This document shows positions 1 to 9,052 of a stretch of 64,000 bases of DNA, piece by piece (within the stretch, counting starts at the first letter, position 1; the number at the start of each line of letters is the position of its first letter). The position numbers and the translations under genes are program-made. The DNA is from Pyrenophora tritici-repentis (Eukaryota > Ascomycota > Dothideomycetes > Pleosporales > Pleosporaceae), in contig NC_089398.1 of NCBI RefSeq assembly GCF_003171515.1, positions 248,001 through 312,000 on the forward strand. The letters run 5' to 3'. The notes beneath the pieces were generated by a model that saw only the letters and a list, made by a program, of their open reading frames with translations, was not told where the DNA came from and did no database searches.

Positions 1-1645
1 CTCGGCTGCGCCACTGGTCTGGCAACTTCTTGTAGGCTTGCAGAGTCTTTTCCTCGTCGTCCCATTTCAAGGGAGCGACGCCGGCTTTGAAGCGGGCCAG
101 GTAGGAGGTGATAGTCTCACCAGGCTTCATGAAGCCTTCCTTTTCGTAGAAGTTGTGGGCATCTAGGCGGGTATTCAAACGGCCGTAGCAGGCGTCGAGG
201 ATATCCCACGCTTCTTGTGCAGTATGGAACTCGTCTCCTTCGACAAACCATCCGCTCGAGATATTATCCCAGGCTACGCCGGTGGTTTTCATGCGGATGT
301 AGTCTAGTTGCTCCTCCTCGTTGTTGGCGAAAGGGTACGGATGGGCACGGAACCAGCTCTGCATGTCGAGTTTCCATTTCTGGTAGGTAGAGGCCTTTGT
401 GCCTGTAGGGCCCTCAAAGACCGCGGGTTCAGGTTGTTTAGATCGTCGCTGCGTTGTGGCGGGCAGCGGAGCGTCAGGGCTAAGTTTGGTAGCTGAGCGG
501 TGGCGGCGTACGCTAACGGGTCCATCTGATTCGTCAGAGATGGAGTCATGCGGTTTGCCGCGTAGAGATGGGCGCGCGGTGCTAGCATAGGCTTTAAGCT
601 TTTCTTTGGTTTCGCCGTGCGCGGTAGACTCTTGGTTAAGGGCGGTCTTGTACTCCTCCTTGCGCTGGAGGTAGCGTTCGGCTCGTCGCTCAGCGGTGTC
701 GAGTTTCGACTGGAGGTCTTGGTTGGCTACGTGGAGGCTGCCTCTCACCTCTTGAAGCTGGTTTGTAAGGAACTTTACCTGCTTTTCGGAGTTGAGTTTG
801 GCGACGCGCTCGTCGATGAGGTCTTCCTGAGCGTCCGTCAGGCGCTCTTGAAGATTGGCGAGGTCGTTATGTAGGGTGTGGACGGTGTCAAAGCAGAACT
901 GGTAGAGTTTCTCTCCAGCTTCCGTGGTTGAGCCTTTAACAAAAGCTTCGTCAAGTTCTCCTACTAGCCTGGGCTCGCCGTTGGCGTCGTACTCATAGGC
1001 GGCTAGAGTTGGCTGACTGCCTTGAGGCAAGTCAGTTTTGGGGATTACGTAGCCAATGACTTTGCGGACGGGCTTTGAGGTAGTCCCCTCTGTGCGTGGC
1101 GTAGGCGAGGGTAGCGGGTCCCATGTAGGCGGAGAGAGGGCGTAGCTAGTATGGTTGCCGTCTTCTGTTTGGTACGTAAAGGGGTTATCAGTGCGCTGGG
1201 CGTCCGACCGCTGTCGGAGAGCGGGGTACTGAAAGCCTGCGCGGCCGCGGGTTGTAGTGACGTTAGGCGGGGACGGTTGAAAGGAGTCGCTAGAGTCTTG
1301 AGCGTCTACGACAGGTGATAACGGGCGCGATGGTACTAGATGGTGGATTTGGGTAATGTCGGCCTCGTCGTTATCTGAGTCGGCGTCATAGCCCTGCTGC
1401 TCTAGCTGCTCGTTTCCGAAGGCGCCAGGTACAGCTGGGTTGCTGATTTGGCGTAAGTTGGCGGACCCGGTAGCGCGTGGCAAGGCGCTGCTGCGGGCGG
1501 TGGAAGCCACGGTAGGTCTAGCGAAAGACCTCGCGCTCTTACCGGGGCTGATCGTTGCACCGGCGGTAGGGTTGGCGTCGCTGCCCGAGGCGTCTCCCAC
1601 ATGGGGCGCGTCGGCGGCATTGCCGTCTGGGAACTGGGTGGACAT
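1..1645 (-). CDS. Gag-like structural protein of the LTR retrotransposon (partial, C-terminus missing)
   Basis: The ATG at 1645 opens a frame of 548 codons with no stop to the edge of the window. The N-terminal 170 residues or so are low-complexity and rich in Ser, Pro and Thr. A Lys/Glu-rich predicted coiled coil follows (roughly residues 240-330). From about residue 390 the sequence resembles the retrotransposon Gag capsid domain: a conserved 'FEGP..' start, 'YQKWKLDMQSWF', 'EEQLDYI', 'AWDILDACYG' and 'ETITSYLARFK'. In this family Gag forms the cytoplasmic virus-like particle that packages element RNA. The zinc knuckle and any protease would be further left and are not visible. The start is the first ATG after the leader; a later start cannot be excluded. 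Confidence 0.7.
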   Translation of the reverse strand, partial: MSTQFPDGNAADAPHVGDASGSDANPTAGATISPGKSARSFARPTVASTARSSALPRATGSANLRQISNPAVPGAFGNEQLEQQGYDADSDNDEADITQIHHLVPSRPLSPVVDAQDSSDSFQPSPPNVTTTRGRAGFQYPALRQRSDAQRTDNPFTYQTEDGNHTSYALSPPTWDPLPSPTPRTEGTTSKPVRKVIGYVIPKTDLPQGSQPTLAAYEYDANGEPRLVGELDEAFVKGSTTEAGEKLYQFCFDTVHTLHNDLANLQERLTDAQEDLIDERVAKLNSEKQVKFLTNQLQEVRGSLHVANQDLQSKLDTAERRAERYLQRKEEYKTALNQESTAHGETKEKLKAYASTARPSLRGKPHDSISDESDGPVSVRRHRSATKLSPDAPLPATTQRRSKQPEPAVFEGPTGTKASTYQKWKLDMQSWFRAHPYPFANNEEEQLDYIRMKTTGVAWDNISSGWFVEGDEFHTAQEAWDILDACYGRLNTRLDAHNFYEKEGFMKPGETITSYLARFKAGVAPLKWDDEEKTLQAYKKLPDQWRSR

Positions 1646-1856
1646 GGCGTTGGTCTACCGTGTCGCGGGAACTGTGGGGATCTGCAACTAGCCGCACGCG
1701 CTGGGTTGCTATTAGAGCGCTGTTAGAGCGCTGTCAGAGCGCAGTTAAGGCGCTGTCAGGTTAGGAGCAACTGGCCAAGGACGCCAGGTTGCTGTCAGAG
1801 GCGTTTAATGGACTGCAAAAACGTGTTAGGGTCTCACAGGATCAGATATTTAAAAC

Positions 1857-2404
1857 TGTGTTGAATTACAAAGTTTTTGCAGTACCGAGTTTCTAAGAAA
1901 CTTCGGTAGAATTAAATACATGTGTGGGGCAGCGGGGCCTCGGCACCCGAGGCGCCGGCGTGGTCCGTGCTCAGAACACCAAGGTTCCAAACCATGACAT
2001 TCTTGTCTTTTTCTTATCGATAACTGTCTTTCTGCTGTACTTCTAGTCTTGGCATCCGTGCCGCGAGGCTGTCTCAGCCTTTAGGGTTCTGGTTTTCATG
2101 AAAACATGCTAGTTACAAACTTCCTGGATATTGCTATCACGAAAGTCTGTTAGAAGAGTGCGCAAACAGTTTGCGCGCAGCCCTCGTAAGGTTGAGAAGC
2201 TGGAGGTTTGAGTTTCAATCGGTCGCTATATGTAGTGGAGGATTTTCCCAGAGGAACGTGTGCTCGATGCAAGTATTAGAGATTAGATTGTTGTGTGTGT
2301 GTGTAGGTGTCTGAGTGATGTCCGATGGGATCCTTCGCGATCCCATATGGTTTCCACTGTCCGAGCGCCCTTCGGGTCCGTTCATTCCCACTTGCTCCAC
2401 CACA
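1857..2404 (-). repeat. 5' LTR of the leftmost retrotransposon
   Basis: On the minus strand the repeat begins TGTGGTGGAG at 2404. Its inner edge is uncertain: it could be 1921 (ending ..CACACA) or 1857 (ending ..CAACACA). Only one LTR is in the window, so it cannot be checked against its partner. It contains a (GT)n tract near 2292-2304, and a hairpin near 1891-1916 lies at its inner side. Confidence 0.45.
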
Positions 2405-3594
2405 CTATTAGAGATGATGAGACAAAGACCTTATATTCTCCTGCCTTAATATCCTCTACCTAACTTAATTATATAGCTCTATTTTTAGCTGCGTAGATAA
2501 GGGCTAAAGGCAGCGAGCTCCTATTAGCGCAGCAGCAGGCTAGGACTGTCAGAAACTCGCGTGATCTATCCTAGAGAGATGCTCGAACCTCCTTCATCTC
2601 CTATTAACGCCTGCTGAATATCCTCTTACTTCTGCCTATTAAGCTAATTAAGAAGCCCTTCTCATCTATATTGTATTGTTACGAACCTAAGGAGAGGACA
2701 CAGTGCAAGATATGAAGGGCAGAAGGATGGAGACCTTGTCGGAATCCCTTCTCAGACAAAGGCGTACAAAGGTGTACAAGGACCAATGACGTAAGCCTGC
2801 CCCGCATCCCACAAAGCTTGGCGGAACGCCACCATGGGACATGTCACGTGTGTCCCAAGGAATCCCACGATGTACCACGATGTCCCACGCATGGGACAGT
2901 GTAGGACAACGTAGGACGTATAGGACATAGGACATTCGTTAGTATATAACAATAGGCAATGAGCCCTTACGGTTCATTGTGTTCAACTTCGAAATCTAAG
3001 GATTAGTACCTGATTCTCAACTCCCCGTATATTACATCGATCTACCAATCGTGCTATACACCCTCGTGTCCATCGCATCACTCTATCCCCGAGAACCAAC
3101 CCAAGATCATCTTCGGACGACCTTCACATGTATATATCTCGAGCCTTAAGGTGATATTTAGTAATCTTTTAATGCAGCAGCTCGAAGTAGAGTCTATACT
3201 TTAACTTAGAATTAGCTAGGTGGCGCGTACGATCTATGGCGCTAGTCTACTTTAAGATGAGATAGATCTCGTGTCGGTTAATAAAGCGAGTAACCTAGCT
3301 CGAGCTGAGCTGCTGATAGGCTACTTCTAATAAGAAATTCCTGATTATCTCTCGTGTAGGAGGAATACCTAGCTTTGTGAGCTTTTCGATATATCTTATA
3401 AGCTCTAGCTCTTATTGTGGGTTAAGTTTCTGCTAGTTGAAGTTCTTGTCTCTTTCTAAGCTTGTCTAGCCCTGGTGCCTTCGGGTCAACGTAGATCTCA
3501 CAACACCATGCTTAGCAGCAATTTTAGTATACGAGAACTGTTCTCCTGGCTCTAGATTTTCAATATCTTCAATCGCAGCTTGAATTGGGTCCAT
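2405..3594 (-). pseudogene. Damaged pogo/Fot-type DDE transposase, interrupted by a solo LTR
   Basis: Starting from ATG 3594 on the minus strand, the translation shows the N-terminal helix-turn-helix of pogo-type transposases ('AIEDIE', 'FSYTKIAAKHGV', 'RSTLTRRHQG') and the second DNA-binding region ('LIRYIEKL', 'GIPPTREIIRNF'). It then runs to 'KITKYH' near 3141. After removal of the LTR at 2677-3128 the frame continues without a gap into the catalytic motif 'NIDEKGF' (about 2640-2676). Many in-frame TAG and TAA codons stand where Gln or Trp codons would be, which fits C-to-T decay of the RIP kind. The remaining catalytic region has been lost, probably by the retrotransposon insertion at 2404. 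Not functional. Confidence 0.75.
2677..3128. repeat. Solo LTR (452 bp) with perfect 5-bp target duplication
   Basis: The segment begins TGTTACGAAC and ends CTTCACA. It is flanked by the same five bases, tgtat, at 2672-2676 and 3129-3133. Removing the LTR and one copy of tgtat restores an uninterrupted pogo transposase frame across the join, which proves it is an insertion. A TATA-like stretch is at about 2942. No internal retrotransposon sequence is present, so this is a solo LTR left by recombination between two LTRs. Confidence 0.85.
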
Positions 3595-3773
3595 ATTGGT
3601 GGAGTTAACGTGTGTTGAAGGTGAAGGGGTTTGACGTGTTTTGGTGTTCCCCGCGCATCACGCGAATCCGCGCATCACACGCACGGACACGTTACCGTGC
3701 CGGTGCGCGGAACGAGCCAGTTCGTGGGTCGAGCCACCCCACCATGATAGTGATGTAACTGTCCCAACTTCAA

Positions 3774-4085
3774 CGCGCCATAACTCCACCAATATCAATC
3801 TGATTCAAGAAGCAATTACAGATATTGAATCGCGTGAAGAAGGCACATTTTTAAGCTATCGCGAAGTTGCTAAAAAGTTTAGGATTAGCTATCGTACGCT
3901 CGCTCGAAGGCACCAGGGTTAAACTCAGCCACGCAGCATTGCCCACCTTTCCCTCCACCCACAACATGAGACGGAGCTTATACAGTATATCAAATCGCTT
4001 ACTGAGAAGCGTATACCACCTACACGTAAGATGATACGCAGCTTTGCGTCATCTCTACTTAGTAGAGAGATTTCAGAAAGCTGGT
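3774..4085 (+). pseudogene. Truncated pogo/Fot-type transposase, N-terminal part
   Basis: The plus-strand translation gives 'IQEAITDIES', 'LSYREVAKKF' and 'RTLARRHQG', then a stop, then 'LHPQHETELIQYI' and 'IPPTRKMIRSF'. This is the same pair of DNA-binding regions seen on the opposite strand in the 2405-3594 copy. Both copies also share the pre-coding sequence 'taactccaccaatat', so they lie head-to-head with about 180 bp between their starts. Similarity ends after 'SESW' near 4085; the catalytic domain is missing. Confidence 0.65.
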
Positions 4086-4923
4086 GCGATTGCAGCTCCG
4101 TATCCTCGAGGGCCATGACTGCGGTGCATGATTCAGACGCCGGATTGATAACTCCAAAAAGTCGGGGATATCAGCCCGCATACGAGTACGATGCAGCCTC
4201 AACAATGAGGGCGAAAGTCTAGTGACACGTTGTTGTTACAGGGGCTTCTTCGCTCGAATAACCTACTAAATACGCGCAATATGGCAAAGGAAAATTTGTA
4301 CAGACTAGGATCATTATGTGGTCGTTGAATGGCACAGTGCTGTTATCGTTATGGCAGTGCGCATGTTGTTGAAGTACTACCTAGTGAACATAACTGTGTG
4401 CCCGGCTTGAATAGCGCAAAGGTAGAGCAGGCATGGATCTGAGTTATACGCGCGTACTCTTCTTCGTTGCCTGACTTGACGCGTGAAGGGGGCCCTCAAG
4501 ATGATGATGAGGCTTTCGCATCGAGAACTTGGTACTTCCATGGGTCTTCAACTATCGATAGCGTGCGTCTTGTTTGTTGTCGTCGTCGGAATGTGGTGTA
4601 GCAACATATCGATGTAGCTCGATGTTGGGTGGATAAACATGGTGTTTGGTCTGTGGATTCACTGCTGCAAATTGTGACTGTCACAACACCGGGTAGCTGC
4701 TCATGCAGCTAGGCCTCGGCTTCTATCGGCTTCAGATATGAGTCACTATGGGTCATATTGATGGAGAACTGCCTGTAAGTTAAACAGAAAACTTTGTCTC
4801 GTCTGGAAGTTTTCCCATGCCGGTGCAGCAGGCCCCGCATAGGAATCTCGGTTAGCTGAACGGAAGACGGAAGAGGCTTCAGCCGCTGCCAGGGTCCAGC
4901 AGCTCCTTCTGGCTATGGGTGTT
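4086..4923. other. Stretch with no recognised gene
   Basis: Between the pogo fragment and the Tc1 element I see only short overlapping frames with no family resemblance, no clear splice structure and no repeat shared with the rest of the window. Confidence 0.5.
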
Positions 4924-5014
4924 TCTCGAAATACCTTGAGCCACCTGGATCTGGTTGGCTTGGTGGCCAAGAACATCAACTCCTATAGTAATTTGTTAGT
5001 AAATCGATGCAGCC
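4924..5014 (+). repeat. Left terminal inverted repeat of the two-gene Tc1 element
   Basis: Contains 'aaataccttgagccacctgg' and 'agtaatttgttagtaaat', each present in inverted form at 8216-8300. The repeat ends about 105 bp before the transposase start. Confidence 0.75.
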
Positions 5015-5120
5015 ACGCTTTCTAACACCCACAACGTATTTGAAGTTCATTGTTTGCTGCGATCGCCTCTACTGACTCGCGTTTTTGGTGTTGCAATTTT
5101 CTCGAGCCCATCTCATCGCG

Positions 5121-6095
5121 ATGCCAGGCACCGGCCACCGCTTGCAGCCCGCTGTTCTCCAGGCTATCCTCGACCGAATTGCTGCCTGCGAAAGTGATCG
5201 AGCCATCTCTAGAGCTACAGGTGCGAGCCGTAACACAGTAGCAAAGCTGAGGTTGAGCTTAGAGTTTTGGGGCGTGCCTTATCCGCCGCGCTGCGTTCGA
5301 CTTGGGCGGCCATCTATACTCCGGCAAGCTCAGCGCGAAGGCCTTCAGGCATACCTCAATGGCTCACCGGGCGCATACATGGATGAGATGAGGGACTTCT
5401 TGTACGACGAGTACGACGTTAGGATAAGCCTTGCGAGCGTTTACCGAGAGCTAAAGAAGATGAGATGGTCTCGCAAGCTTGCAACAAAGCGGGCAAAGGA
5501 GCAGAGTGAGCCACTCCGCCGCCTCTATCTTGCCAGGATGGCGCAACACTATAAGGCGGAGCAGATCGTTGCGTTGGACGAGAGCGCCTGCAATGAGCGT
5601 ACGGGCGACCGCAAGTATGGCTGGTCTCCAATCGGGGAGCCGGTGGAGCTATCACACAGCTTCAGGCGATCAGAACGGTGGTCGCTGCTGCCAGCCATGA
5701 CGATAGATGGCTACATAAGCTATAAGATCTTTCAAGGCGCGATTACATCTGAGATCCTAGAAGACTTCTTAGAGTTTCAAGTGCTGCCGTTCTGCAATCC
5801 TCACCCAGGGCCAGCCTCAGTAATCGTGCTTGATAACGCCTCCATCCATCGATCAGAGCGTGTACGGGTGCTTTGCCAAAGTGCTGGAGTACTCCTTGAG
5901 TATCTGCCGCCATACTCACCAGATTTCAACCCCATCGAGAAGAGCTTTAAGCAGCTCAAGGGGTGGATGAAAAGGAATTCAGCGCAAGCGGAGAACTTCA
6001 TTGACTTTGGGGTCTTTCTTGAGTATGCAGCGCAGCTGGTGTGCTGTAATATTAACTGCAGAAGCTGGTTCCATAGGTGTGGCTATCCCTATTAA
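5121..6095 (+). CDS. Tc1/mariner-family transposase (DDE_3 type)
   Basis: This enzyme would cut out the element and reinsert it at TA sites in the nucleus. The frame is open from 5085; I chose ATG 5121 because the family normally starts just before the helix-turn-helix. Numbering from that ATG (324 aa), the N-terminal helix-turn-helix is at about 25-45 ('AISRATGASRNTVAKL') and a second winged-helix region, with 'GRPS', follows. The catalytic acidic residues are D153 in 'ALDES', D238 in 'IVLDNASIH' and E273 in 'DFNPIEKSF'. The last two are separated by 34 residues (DD34E), as in Tc1. The motif 'YLPPYSPDFNPIE' is diagnostic of the family. Full length with no stop codons, so it is probably active or recently so. 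It faces the 564-aa gene within the same inverted repeats. Confidence 0.9.
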   Translation: MPGTGHRLQPAVLQAILDRIAACESDRAISRATGASRNTVAKLRLSLEFWGVPYPPRCVRLGRPSILRQAQREGLQAYLNGSPGAYMDEMRDFLYDEYDVRISLASVYRELKKMRWSRKLATKRAKEQSEPLRRLYLARMAQHYKAEQIVALDESACNERTGDRKYGWSPIGEPVELSHSFRRSERWSLLPAMTIDGYISYKIFQGAITSEILEDFLEFQVLPFCNPHPGPASVIVLDNASIHRSERVRVLCQSAGVLLEYLPPYSPDFNPIEKSFKQLKGWMKRNSAQAENFIDFGVFLEYAAQLVCCNINCRSWFHRCGYPY

Positions 6096-6399
6096 TTGTG
6101 CTTTTAAATGGATGCCACAGTACGTTTCTATAGGTAGATGATACCATACAAATGCGAACGATTACACCTTAATGCGCAACCCACAAAAGCGATTTAATAA
6201 TTCTAAAAAAATAAGAGCTATTTCTATACATATAGAACTATCTTAGGAAGTTAACCTGTTATAATCGCATAACGTTGTAGTGTTGTACATAGGGCTATCC
6301 AAATAGACTATTGTTGCAGCGCATTTGAAACGCCTGAAAAACCTCAACACTATAGCGGGCACGGGCCGCTGTCACCAAAAACGCTCAGGCCACTAAGCT
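6096..6399. other. Spacer between the two convergent transposon genes
   Basis: AT-rich 300-bp gap between the two stop codons inside the Tc1 element. It presumably carries both 3' ends; no frame or repeat is seen. Confidence 0.5.
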
Positions 6400-8094
6400 T
6401 CAAGCATTCTCGCCATCATCCTCCACAACACTGCTAGACGGTTCAACCACCAATTTCTTGCGCGCAATCTCTTCTCTTTTCTTACAACGTTCGACTCGTC
6501 TCCAGTTACGATCTGTGAGACCCTGGTACCCAGCTTGCCATTCTTTTGCAGTGTTTTGTAGCGTGAAAAACCAGCCAGGAGGCTGCTTGAAATGCTGCGT
6601 CCACAACTTCAAGATATCACCAGATGGCTGCATCAAGAGGTTGATATCCATAGCTCCGTCAATAACAAGAGTCTTATAAAGCTCGTTAATGTCCTCTCCA
6701 ACTGTAGGAAATTTTAACTTAAGGTAGTTAAAGAAATTACTAGTATGCTCGTTAATCTCCTGCTCATGATCATATCGGATAGGCGCCCACTGAGATGCAC
6801 TAGATACCTCAGCTCTTGTTATCGTTGGTGCAGCTGCCTGCAAGTTAGACTCCTGTTGAGGTTGCCTGTTCATCCGCTCAAGCTGTCCAACGATGAGCAG
6901 TTTTGTTAAGCTTTTGATATCATCGTCGCCATCTCCAGCCGCCCGCAACTTGCGCGTTTTCTCATGCACCCGCAGGTCCTTTGCTCTCAAAATTGCAAGC
7001 CGTACATCATCAGATGGCTCATCGTACGTTGCCCTTCTCGCTGTAATTGCTCTTGCCCACATGGAGATAATGTTGCCGTTGACAAAGAGGTGATCTTCGA
7101 AGCGCGCTGGCTGCCTCGCTGTTGGCGCCATCCAGCAGCAATAAGGATAGTTCTCGCAATGGGTATCTGTACAGCGCCATCTATCCCGGATAGCAATAGC
7201 ATGCCCGCTACCTGCTTGTTCAGCTGCTATTACACCAGCAAGCCCCTCCTCTTGAATCACCGTTGCGGTGCGTCGACGAGGACCGTCGACAACCGTTGGC
7301 AACGGCTGCTGCTCCCCTGGAATTTCAGCCAAGATGAGCTCGAAATCGACGTTTACTGGCTCGCTGACATAGTTATCAACCTCTACAACAAGGCGCTGAA
7401 AGCTATTCCACGTTGCATCAACACCTCGCCGCAATCGCTTTATCGCGCGCTCGCGTTTGGCCTGCTTAGCTGGGTAAACAACAGTGCAAACAGATGAGAT
7501 CTTCGCTCTTTTTGGCCGTAATTCTGCAACAACGTCATCTACCCACTGCCATAGGTCGTCGAAATGCAGCGAGTACAGCCGTACGCCGTGCTCGCTATCG
7601 GCAGCTTCAGGAATAAAGTGTTTCTCCATATCACCACCAAGGCAAGCCCTCCACCTAACGCGCAGTACAGGATTAACCTCATCCTCTAGCGCTTGCGATG
7701 AGCGAGGCAGCCATGGAGTGCCTTCTTGACGTCGGTACGCTGGCTCTCCCTCATCCTCAACACTACCGGCAGCGCCCTTAGCAGCGATCTCATCCTCATC
7801 CTCAGGCAGCGGATCGCCATCTCCATCCTCGAAAGTATCCTCATCCTCGCCAACGATATCTTCAGCTTGCGCGGAGGCAGCTGTTTGGGTGGCTTGCAGC
7901 TCAGGCTCGGACAACGGGCTTTGACGGCGCGGCGGGGCAGTCGCTGGAGGCGACGGCAGCGCCTCACGGCGGACACGTTTAGGCGTTAAATGGGTAGGAT
8001 TTTGTCTAGTTGCTGGCGCTCTACGCTTCTGGGAGGACGGGTTAACGCCTTGATCGAATGGCTGCTTCGGCTTACGCTGGCGCTTGGGCGGCAT
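6400..8094 (-). CDS. Accessory protein of unknown function carried by the Tc1 element
   Basis: I do not recognise this protein. ATG 8094 gives 564 aa; an in-frame ATG at 8136 would add 14 residues. The first 60 residues or so are very basic ('MPPKRQRKPKQPF', 'PKRVRREALP') and look like a nuclear localisation and DNA-binding tail. A strongly acidic stretch rich in Asp and Glu follows (about residues 75-110). The central part has a Cys/His cluster in the context 'RWRCTDTHCENYPYCCW', possibly a metal site, followed by 'PARFEDHLFVNGNII'. The C-terminus is rich in charged helices ('NWRRVERCKKREEIARKK'). No catalytic DDE triad is visible. It lies inside the terminal repeats, convergent with the transposase, so it probably moves with the element. 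It may be a regulator, a targeting partner or cargo; all of these are inference. Confidence 0.7.
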   Translation of the reverse strand: MPPKRQRKPKQPFDQGVNPSSQKRRAPATRQNPTHLTPKRVRREALPSPPATAPPRRQSPLSEPELQATQTAASAQAEDIVGEDEDTFEDGDGDPLPEDEDEIAAKGAAGSVEDEGEPAYRRQEGTPWLPRSSQALEDEVNPVLRVRWRACLGGDMEKHFIPEAADSEHGVRLYSLHFDDLWQWVDDVVAELRPKRAKISSVCTVVYPAKQAKRERAIKRLRRGVDATWNSFQRLVVEVDNYVSEPVNVDFELILAEIPGEQQPLPTVVDGPRRRTATVIQEEGLAGVIAAEQAGSGHAIAIRDRWRCTDTHCENYPYCCWMAPTARQPARFEDHLFVNGNIISMWARAITARRATYDEPSDDVRLAILRAKDLRVHEKTRKLRAAGDGDDDIKSLTKLLIVGQLERMNRQPQQESNLQAAAPTITRAEVSSASQWAPIRYDHEQEINEHTSNFFNYLKLKFPTVGEDINELYKTLVIDGAMDINLLMQPSGDILKLWTQHFKQPPGWFFTLQNTAKEWQAGYQGLTDRNWRRVERCKKREEIARKKLVVEPSSSVVEDDGENA

Positions 8095-8215
8095 CCCAAC
8101 AGCAGCTAGATTGAGCTCGCAACAAGCTCCACACAAACAAAACGCTATACACGAACGATTTAGAGTACAGGACTAGCTTCATGGGCTTCTGGAGGTGGGA
8201 AACGGCTGCTGCATT

Positions 8216-8300
8216 AATTTACTAACAAATTACTATGGGAGTTGATGTTCTTGGGCACCAAGCTAACCAGATCCAGGCGGCTCAAGGTATTTCGAAAACC
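8216..8300 (-). repeat. Right terminal inverted repeat of the two-gene Tc1 element
   Basis: The reverse complement matches 4924-5014 over its whole length with few mismatches. The similarity fades inward after 'aatgcagcag' at about 8205. Confidence 0.75.
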
Positions 8301-9052
8301 ACAATAACGACTTCGTTACACCAACATTTTCTTCGTGCACTGGGCGTACAGATACGACAGATGATTGCACTTATACCGCCGGAACGGACGCGTGTGATCT
8401 GCTGCCAGGGCTCCGCCCGTGCTTCTCGCCACGCTCTCGAACAGGGAAAAAACCTTCCAAGGCGTCTACACACGCGTCATGCTAGGATGAGTTGTGAATC
8501 GCTTTGGTCAGACTCCGAGTAATGCAAGAACAATAATTGGATAGTCTCACGCCGTCGAAGGGAATAATCGGACATGTGGGTTTTTTCCTTTGACCGGCGG
8601 TCTGAGGCCCAAGTTCACTTGGAGAGCGGGCTGAAGCCAAGGTGTCACCCCTGAGATGCAACGGTGAGACTTGGCCTGCTGATCGCCCAGCGCTTTGCCA
8701 ATCAGACACTAGCGGTCAAATAACGGCTCTTCTGCTAGCAGCGCGGTCGCGGGAATTTCTAAGTATCCTGATTGCCGTATAGCCCGTATCAACCGTATAG
8801 GGTGGAGCGCACCAAGGATCCCGGTGTTTGTAGACCGGAGTAAGTATAAGTGATAAAAAAGGACAACCACATAGCGATTTTGTTTGCACCACACATCATC
8901 CACCTTTCTAACACCAACACACAGTGTCAGCAGCATCAGTAAGCTTGGCAATACTAAATCTAGTGTCAACACCACCGCTTACCTCGAAGATGGTCGGCAA
9001 ATTCGAAAACATTAACACCTCCATCAAGTCTACTACACAGGAATCTACGATC
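8301..9052. other. Upstream region of the P450 gene
   Basis: No gene is seen between the Tc1 repeat and the P450 start. A TATA-like 'tataagtg' lies near 8844, about 200 bp before the chosen start codon. Upstream in-frame ATGs at 8924 and 8990 are alternative starts for the P450. Confidence 0.4.

Larger units (their letters stand above)
1..2404 (-). mobile_element. LTR retrotransposon, 5' part only (runs off the left edge)
   Basis: Reading on the minus strand, an LTR ending at 2404 is followed by a leader (about 1646-1856) and a long gag-like reading frame that stays open to position 1. The rest of the element (pol, 3' LTR) lies outside the window. The leader holds short repeats built on 'gagcgctgt' (about 1714-1760). 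The element sits on the inner edge of a damaged pogo transposase (2405-3594), so it probably inserted into it; the base next to the LTR is c2405, and the matching duplication would be outside the window. The gag frame has no stop codons, unlike the older elements nearby, so this copy is fairly young. Assignment to Ty3/gypsy rests on gag resemblance only. Confidence 0.7.
4924..8300. mobile_element. Tc1/mariner-type DNA transposon with two convergent genes
   Basis: Two inverted copies of an 85-90 bp sequence bound a 3.4-kb unit: 4924-5014 and the reverse complement of 8216-8300. They differ at only a handful of positions, mostly transitions. Inside are a plus-strand DD34E transposase (5121-6095) and a minus-strand 564-aa gene of unknown role (6400-8094), pointing at each other with a 300-bp spacer. 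The bases at the outer ends fit a TA target (..aaaTA at the left, TAttt.. at the right), but the exact tips are not certain. Both frames are intact, so the unit looks young. Confidence 0.75.

Noticed and set aside
4746..4979. Helix-turn-helix-like translation across the left Tc1 repeat
   Set aside because: 'GVSRNT' appears in one frame of the terminal repeat, but there is no frame of useful length and the inverted copy does not conserve it.
6964..7497. 177-aa plus-strand frame
   Set aside because: It is the antisense shadow of the 564-aa transposon gene on the minus strand.
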